A stretch of 64,000 nucleotides of DNA from contig JBAJFE010000016.1 in NCBI GenBank assembly GCA_037903355.1, forward strand, positions 744,001-808,000. Reading direction: 5' to 3'. Positions 59,979 to 64,000 of this stretch are shown one piece after another. The translations under genes and the position numbers were made by a program. Within the stretch, counting starts at the first letter, position 1; every line of letters starts with the position of its first letter. The stretch comes from Trichuris trichiura. Taxonomy: Eukaryota > Nematoda > Enoplea > Trichinellida > Trichuridae. The notes beneath the pieces were generated by a model. The model saw nothing but the letters and a program-made list of their open reading frames with translations. It had not been told where the DNA came from and ran no database searches.

Positions 59979-61179
59979 TTACTTGGTTCCTTTGGGCGGA
60001 TTAGAAAGCGCGTCTAGAAGTTGTACCGAAATTTTTTCCCTTATTTCTTCCTGCAGATACTTTTTTTTATATTTCAACGTTTCCAGCTGGGATAATCGTT
60101 TTGCTTTGACGCATGCCAAGTAACGATGACGCCAAACAGTATTCTGGTAGTGGATAGTGGCTTTCTTCGTGGCCATATGTGCACGTCGACGGCTAAGCGC
60201 GAAATCCTCTCCCGACGAGGCGGGAATATCTGAGATTAAAGAAGGCGCGTGAATACCATGATTTTTGTCCTTCTTCTTCCTCCTCGCAACTCCAAGACGT
60301 TTCTGGCGCGAAAACGCAGTTACGGGTGAATACAAAACAGCTCGTCTTCTTTGTTTCACAGAGGCAGAAGCAGGCTGCGTAGGACCTGTAGCTGGAGTTA
60401 TCTTTTGGGTCACTGTAGAAACTGGTGAAGATGTCTCCTGCACTGGAGAACTTTCAACAGCTGATCGCTCGGATATGGCAAGACAATCATTCAAGCATTG
60501 AAATACTTTCAGCAGACTGTACCAAGCTTGGGGCTTGTGAGCTAAGAGATCCTAATAAAAAACGTTTCATAAACTATAAAATGAAAAGGCGTTCTACATA
60601 TGTACCTCCGGAGAAGCGACTTTACCGAGATCGAATTGGATAAAATTCTTTGATATGCTGTCAACTATTGCACCAAGTAAAATAACTGGTACGCTGAATT
60701 GAGCAAGCACGGGATCAAAATCCATAACGGGAACGCATATGGCCTTATACAGCTGATGAGCGAATTTCGCTACAAAGCGCAAACATTATCGGGGAAAATG
60801 CTTATCACAAATGCGAAGGAATTTGAGGGCTGCAAAACAAATTTTTTTATTTAGTAGAGAGCAGATACAATGACTTTTTTTTATTGTAGTTCTTTTGCTA
60901 AGCCTTTGCTGCATCGTGGATAACACTACATGAGGATCATAAGATCTATGATACGTTAGGCATCAACTTTTACGATAATGACGTTTTATTTACTATCCCA
61001 AATCGAGTGCTTCTCGGCGGACAAGCACAAGTGCAACCGGATTACGTTTCGCCGAGCAAGACGAAGAAATAATAAATTAAAAGCATACCATCCAATTCTG
61101 TTATTGATGTTTTCTTCGCTTCTTTCAGCTTTGCGTGCTTGGCCAGCTTGTTCGCCAACGCAAGCAGTGCCTGTTCCAT
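59979..61179 (-). CDS. Three-exon protein with possible CEP95-like N-terminal CH-like domain
   Basis: Predicted 275 aa. Exons: 61089-61179, 60606-60769, 59979-60551. Phases fit (GAT G|CG AAA; GAG|GAT) with donors GTATGC and GTACAT and acceptors TTTGTAG and TTATTAG. Residues 1-30 are a short basic helix (MEQALLALANKLAKHAKLKE). Residues about 30-120 (FDPVLAQFSVPVILLGAIVD; FDLGKVASPEDLLAHKPQAW; YSLLKVFQCLND) resemble the CH-like fold of centrosomal proteins such as CEP95. The remainder is Ser/Pro-rich, then strongly basic (RRKKKDK; RRRAHMATKK) with a final helix (LETLKYKKKYLQEEIREKIS). The exon model is good; the family is a tentative match by pattern only. Confidence 0.7.
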
Positions 61180-62104
61180 TCAGTTAGCGCCGTTTAAATA
61201 ACTTAACACGTTTACAATAGACAAACGAAAGTCAGGTACATATTTAAAGTGCAGCTACTGCAAATCGTTCAACTTAAAAAGTTTGCAACGTTGTTTCCTT
61301 GAAGGCAGGCGCATCTAGGTGCCACAAGAGGCAGAAATTTTTTTCTAACGCCAAAATCTCCAGCGTCTTTACTTGTCTGCTATGACAGCCGCGTATCCAA
61401 ACTTCAAACAATACATAACGACTGTTGTAACAAAAAAATCGCGCTAAAGTACCTTATAAGGTTAAGAACTTATTAAGCTTTACGAAACCTTTTTTCACAT
61501 TTTTCTAGTCAGCTAGTCTTGCATGTCAGTGCACAATAAACACTAAAACTTCTTATGAAAAAACAAGGTTTTTTTCTAAAAATTTTCCATTCTGTTTTGG
61601 TTGAAAATCGCTTATTTCGAAATCTTTCAGGGCTTTTTTCGTTTTTTCGTATAGCCTGTGTAGAGGACGGATCAAAACACCGTAGAGATCGCCAGAACGA
61701 CGAATGATAGCACTTGACGAACGTACAATAATATCTATCATCTGATTCGCAGTAACAGTTTAAAGCATTGTTTGCTACAGCATGTATTACTGAAGATGGG
61801 TTGTCTTTTAACAGGGTTTAGTTGTTTCGTCGTTGATCTTTGCTTTACGCCTGTAGAAAAAACGTTGTCAAAACTTAATGCGTTTTATTCTGAGGTTGTA
61901 TCGCATAGGTTACGAAACGTTTTTTCAAATTAATCATTTCAAAAAATAACAAGGTGCTTCACGTTTGAGAGAAATATACTTTGTGGTTCGCCGAACGCGG
62001 TTTACTCTGTTAACGATTAAGAGAAATGTTGTCCTCTTTGGCGAGAAAAAGTTAATTCTCACCACGTCGCTGTTAACTGTAACCATTAAATGATTTCCAG
62101 GCAT
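61180..62104. other. Interval between CH-like gene and foldback copy R
   Basis: One minus-strand open stretch (61,553-61,741) has coding-like composition (RRSGDLYGVLIRPLHRLYEK) and could be a 3' exon of a degraded gene extending into 62.1-62.7 kb, but no splice model was found. Confidence 0.35.
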
Positions 62105-64000
62105 TGCTAGACTGCGTTTCTGCCGTTCGGACCAAAACAAGGAAACGATCTTGAAATTGTTAAGAAAAGCGTATTGTCGTTAACAGTACATGCGCAGAGC
62201 GCTATACGATTGTGTAGGACGCCATGCTGCGAGCAGAAAACTGCGGCAACGCGAAGTGCACTCATTTTCGTAAAAGGAGCAAAGTTATTACGTTTACTAC
62301 GTAAAAATTGAGAGAAACTTCTCCAGCTATTTGCGCAACGTTCGCGCCGACTTTTCTAATCCCCTCTTGCCGTAGCCTTCGAGCATGAGCAAGGATTGCC
62401 TGGCCTCTTCAGCGCTAAATAGCAACGCAAGTTGGTATCCACTGGGTACCGCAGCAAACGTGCGCAAATTTTTAACTCCAGAAATTTCGGAGATTATGCT
62501 TGGTTGGATAATTTGACGCAGTTTTCCAGCCCTGTACCTGCGCATTGGTCTACGGTATAGTTTACTTCGTTGTACAGCTGGGCGATGGGTGGGTATGCGA
62601 TCCTCTTGACTGGATCTATTCGATTGTGTATAGCTAGCTTAGAGGCTGTATAAAGAATAGATCTGAGTCGGGGTTGAGCCCTAATAAATACGGCCGGTAA
62701 GTTCGTTGTTTTACCCTGTGAAGGCAAAAAGTGCTAAGAGTTATCGTTAGCGAGTGCTGCCGTAGAATCGAATTATGGCGAACAGCGAAAGCGTAGTTTT
62801 AATCCATTAATGTTTAACTGATACGCGCTTTGCCGTAATTTCCGTTTAAGTTCATTACTTTACGCCGATAGTTGCTGGTCACACGTTTGTAGGGTTTCAT
62901 GTGATATTTGCTTGCGTAACTAATCCGTGCGGTCCTGCAACTCTTTTGCGTGTAAGTAAGTAAACAATCTCGGCTTTTGATGGGGTTAGGTAGACTATAA
63001 CTTAAGTAAGGGTGTCCGTCCGTCGGTATGAGCTAGTTTCACCGTTTCATTGGCTGAAGACGGGAGTGATACAGATCGGTGTAGGCCGCTTCAGGTTGAC
63101 CTATCCAAATTCACCAATCTGCACTCGCGTATACAGTTTGGCCGGGGCAAATGCAGTATAATTGATAAATAGAAGGTATACGTAGCAACTAAAGAAGCAA
63201 TGCGTATGTGTGTGTAATATACAGCGTGCATGCAGTACTTGCTGCTTACACGTGGGATGTTGTTTGTTCTCCAAAGTTTCTGCAACATACGCGTGATACT
63301 GAGGTTGTATATCGTGCATACAGAATGCACTCATGGAATGTGCAGCGCCCACGCATTCTACGTTGCCTGTAAGTACAAGATTTCCGAAATCACGGTTTCC
63401 ATAATAGACGTGTAGCACGTATGTTGTTGTACATAGTTGCATATGTGGAATATTTAAATCATCACGTCGTATAAACTGCTTATGAGCACGTTAGCTAGGA
63501 TGACTATGGCATTGACGCAGTATCTGTGGCGTGCATGAATGCATGCATGAGGTATTGATGAAATCTAAAACGTACCTGGCTTATGTTGCATTTAAAGAAC
63601 GTGTATATGATGTCTATCTTCTCTGCGGCGTAGATGTAGTACCCATGTTAAAGGTACTTGCATGGAGGGAATATTCAGTGTACGTGACGCATCCACGAAA
63701 TATAAATTGCTTCTAAATAGAATACTCGTGATATGCAGGGTCTTCAGCCACTTGTATAGTATATTTGGCGTATACGTCTGCTAGTAAACTTCAAAGTGCC
63801 CTACCAGCGAATGGATGAGCAAATTGGCAGCTCCAATCTTTAACAATTTCCTCATCCATTCGCTGGTAGGGCATTTTCAGGTTTACTTACAGACGAACGA
63901 AACAGGCCAAAGCCATGAACCGAAAATCAACTATGATTATCCTATTTATAAAAAATTCGTACCTTTCGGTGGCCATATATACACAAATTATTTCCCCTAT
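62105..64000. mobile_element. Foldback-type element, copy R (runs off the window)
   Basis: Inverted copy of 53,730-55,645. The core hairpin is at 63,799-63,870 (CCCTACCAGCGAATGGAT and complement). The outer half of its palindrome must continue past position 64,000. It contains coding-like minus-strand frames at 62,494-62,727 (YPPIAQLYNEVNYTVDQC) and 62,327-62,545 (ARQSLLMLEGYGKRGLEKSA). The same stretches in copy F (about 55,020-55,450) carry a one-base insertion and stops. Confidence 0.7.

Noticed and set aside
1..64000. tRNA, rRNA, CRISPR or bacterial operon features
   Set aside because: No cloverleaf, rRNA-like block, spaced direct-repeat array or bacterial gene organisation was seen. Introns show the sequence is eukaryotic.

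Overview
This window is eukaryotic DNA. Its genes are split by short GT-AG introns, mostly about 45-65 nt, and there are no operons or ribosome-binding sites. The content (aldo-keto reductases, a GINS3 homologue, a PIG-W homologue, Ty3/gypsy remnants, MITE-like palindromes, AAT/ATT microsatellites) fits a small-genome invertebrate animal. Short introns and degenerate TTAGGC-type runs would suit a nematode, perhaps an enoplean such as a whipworm. That assignment is inference and weak.

Layout. (1) 1.6-45 kb: nine tandem, same-strand (minus) copies of a multi-exon aldo-keto reductase (AKR) gene, called AKR-1 to AKR-9 here from left to right. They form three subfamilies. AKR-1 to 3 (about 4.8-6.4 kb repeat unit) have an N-terminal signal-peptide-like extension, a 13-codon exon 4 and a stop codon just before the last exon. 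AKR-4 to 7 (about 5.2-5.7 kb unit) are closely related to each other. AKR-8 and 9 start like ordinary cytosolic AKRs. AKR-5, AKR-7 and AKR-9 look fully intact. AKR-3 has a frameshift, AKR-6 has lost a splice donor, AKR-8 is truncated, and AKR-4 has a stop in the upstream leader frame that its relatives keep open. All nine retain the Asp-Tyr-Lys-His catalytic tetrad. (2) Inside the array, on the plus strand between AKR-2 and AKR-3, lies an intronless GINS3/PSF3 gene. An old Ty3/gypsy insertion survives as different remnants in two spacers. (3) 45-51.5 kb: gene-poor, with one unrecognised Cys-rich exon, a hairpin element and an AAT microsatellite. (4) 51.5-52.7 kb: a PIG-W/GWT1-like GPI-anchor acyltransferase locus with an in-frame stop and no visible 5' end. 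(5) 53.3-64 kb: two copies, in opposite orientation, of a long element with a palindromic core. They flank two apparently normal minus-strand genes: a ten-exon coiled-coil protein (possibly Mad1-like) and a three-exon protein with a possible CEP95-like N-terminal CH-like domain.

The AKR genes do not form a pathway with their neighbours. The array reads as lineage-specific expansion of an NADPH-dependent reductase, with gain of a secretory leader, repeated C-terminal remodelling and decay of some copies. Exon boundaries were placed by hand from splice consensus and reading frame. No transcript evidence or database search was available.
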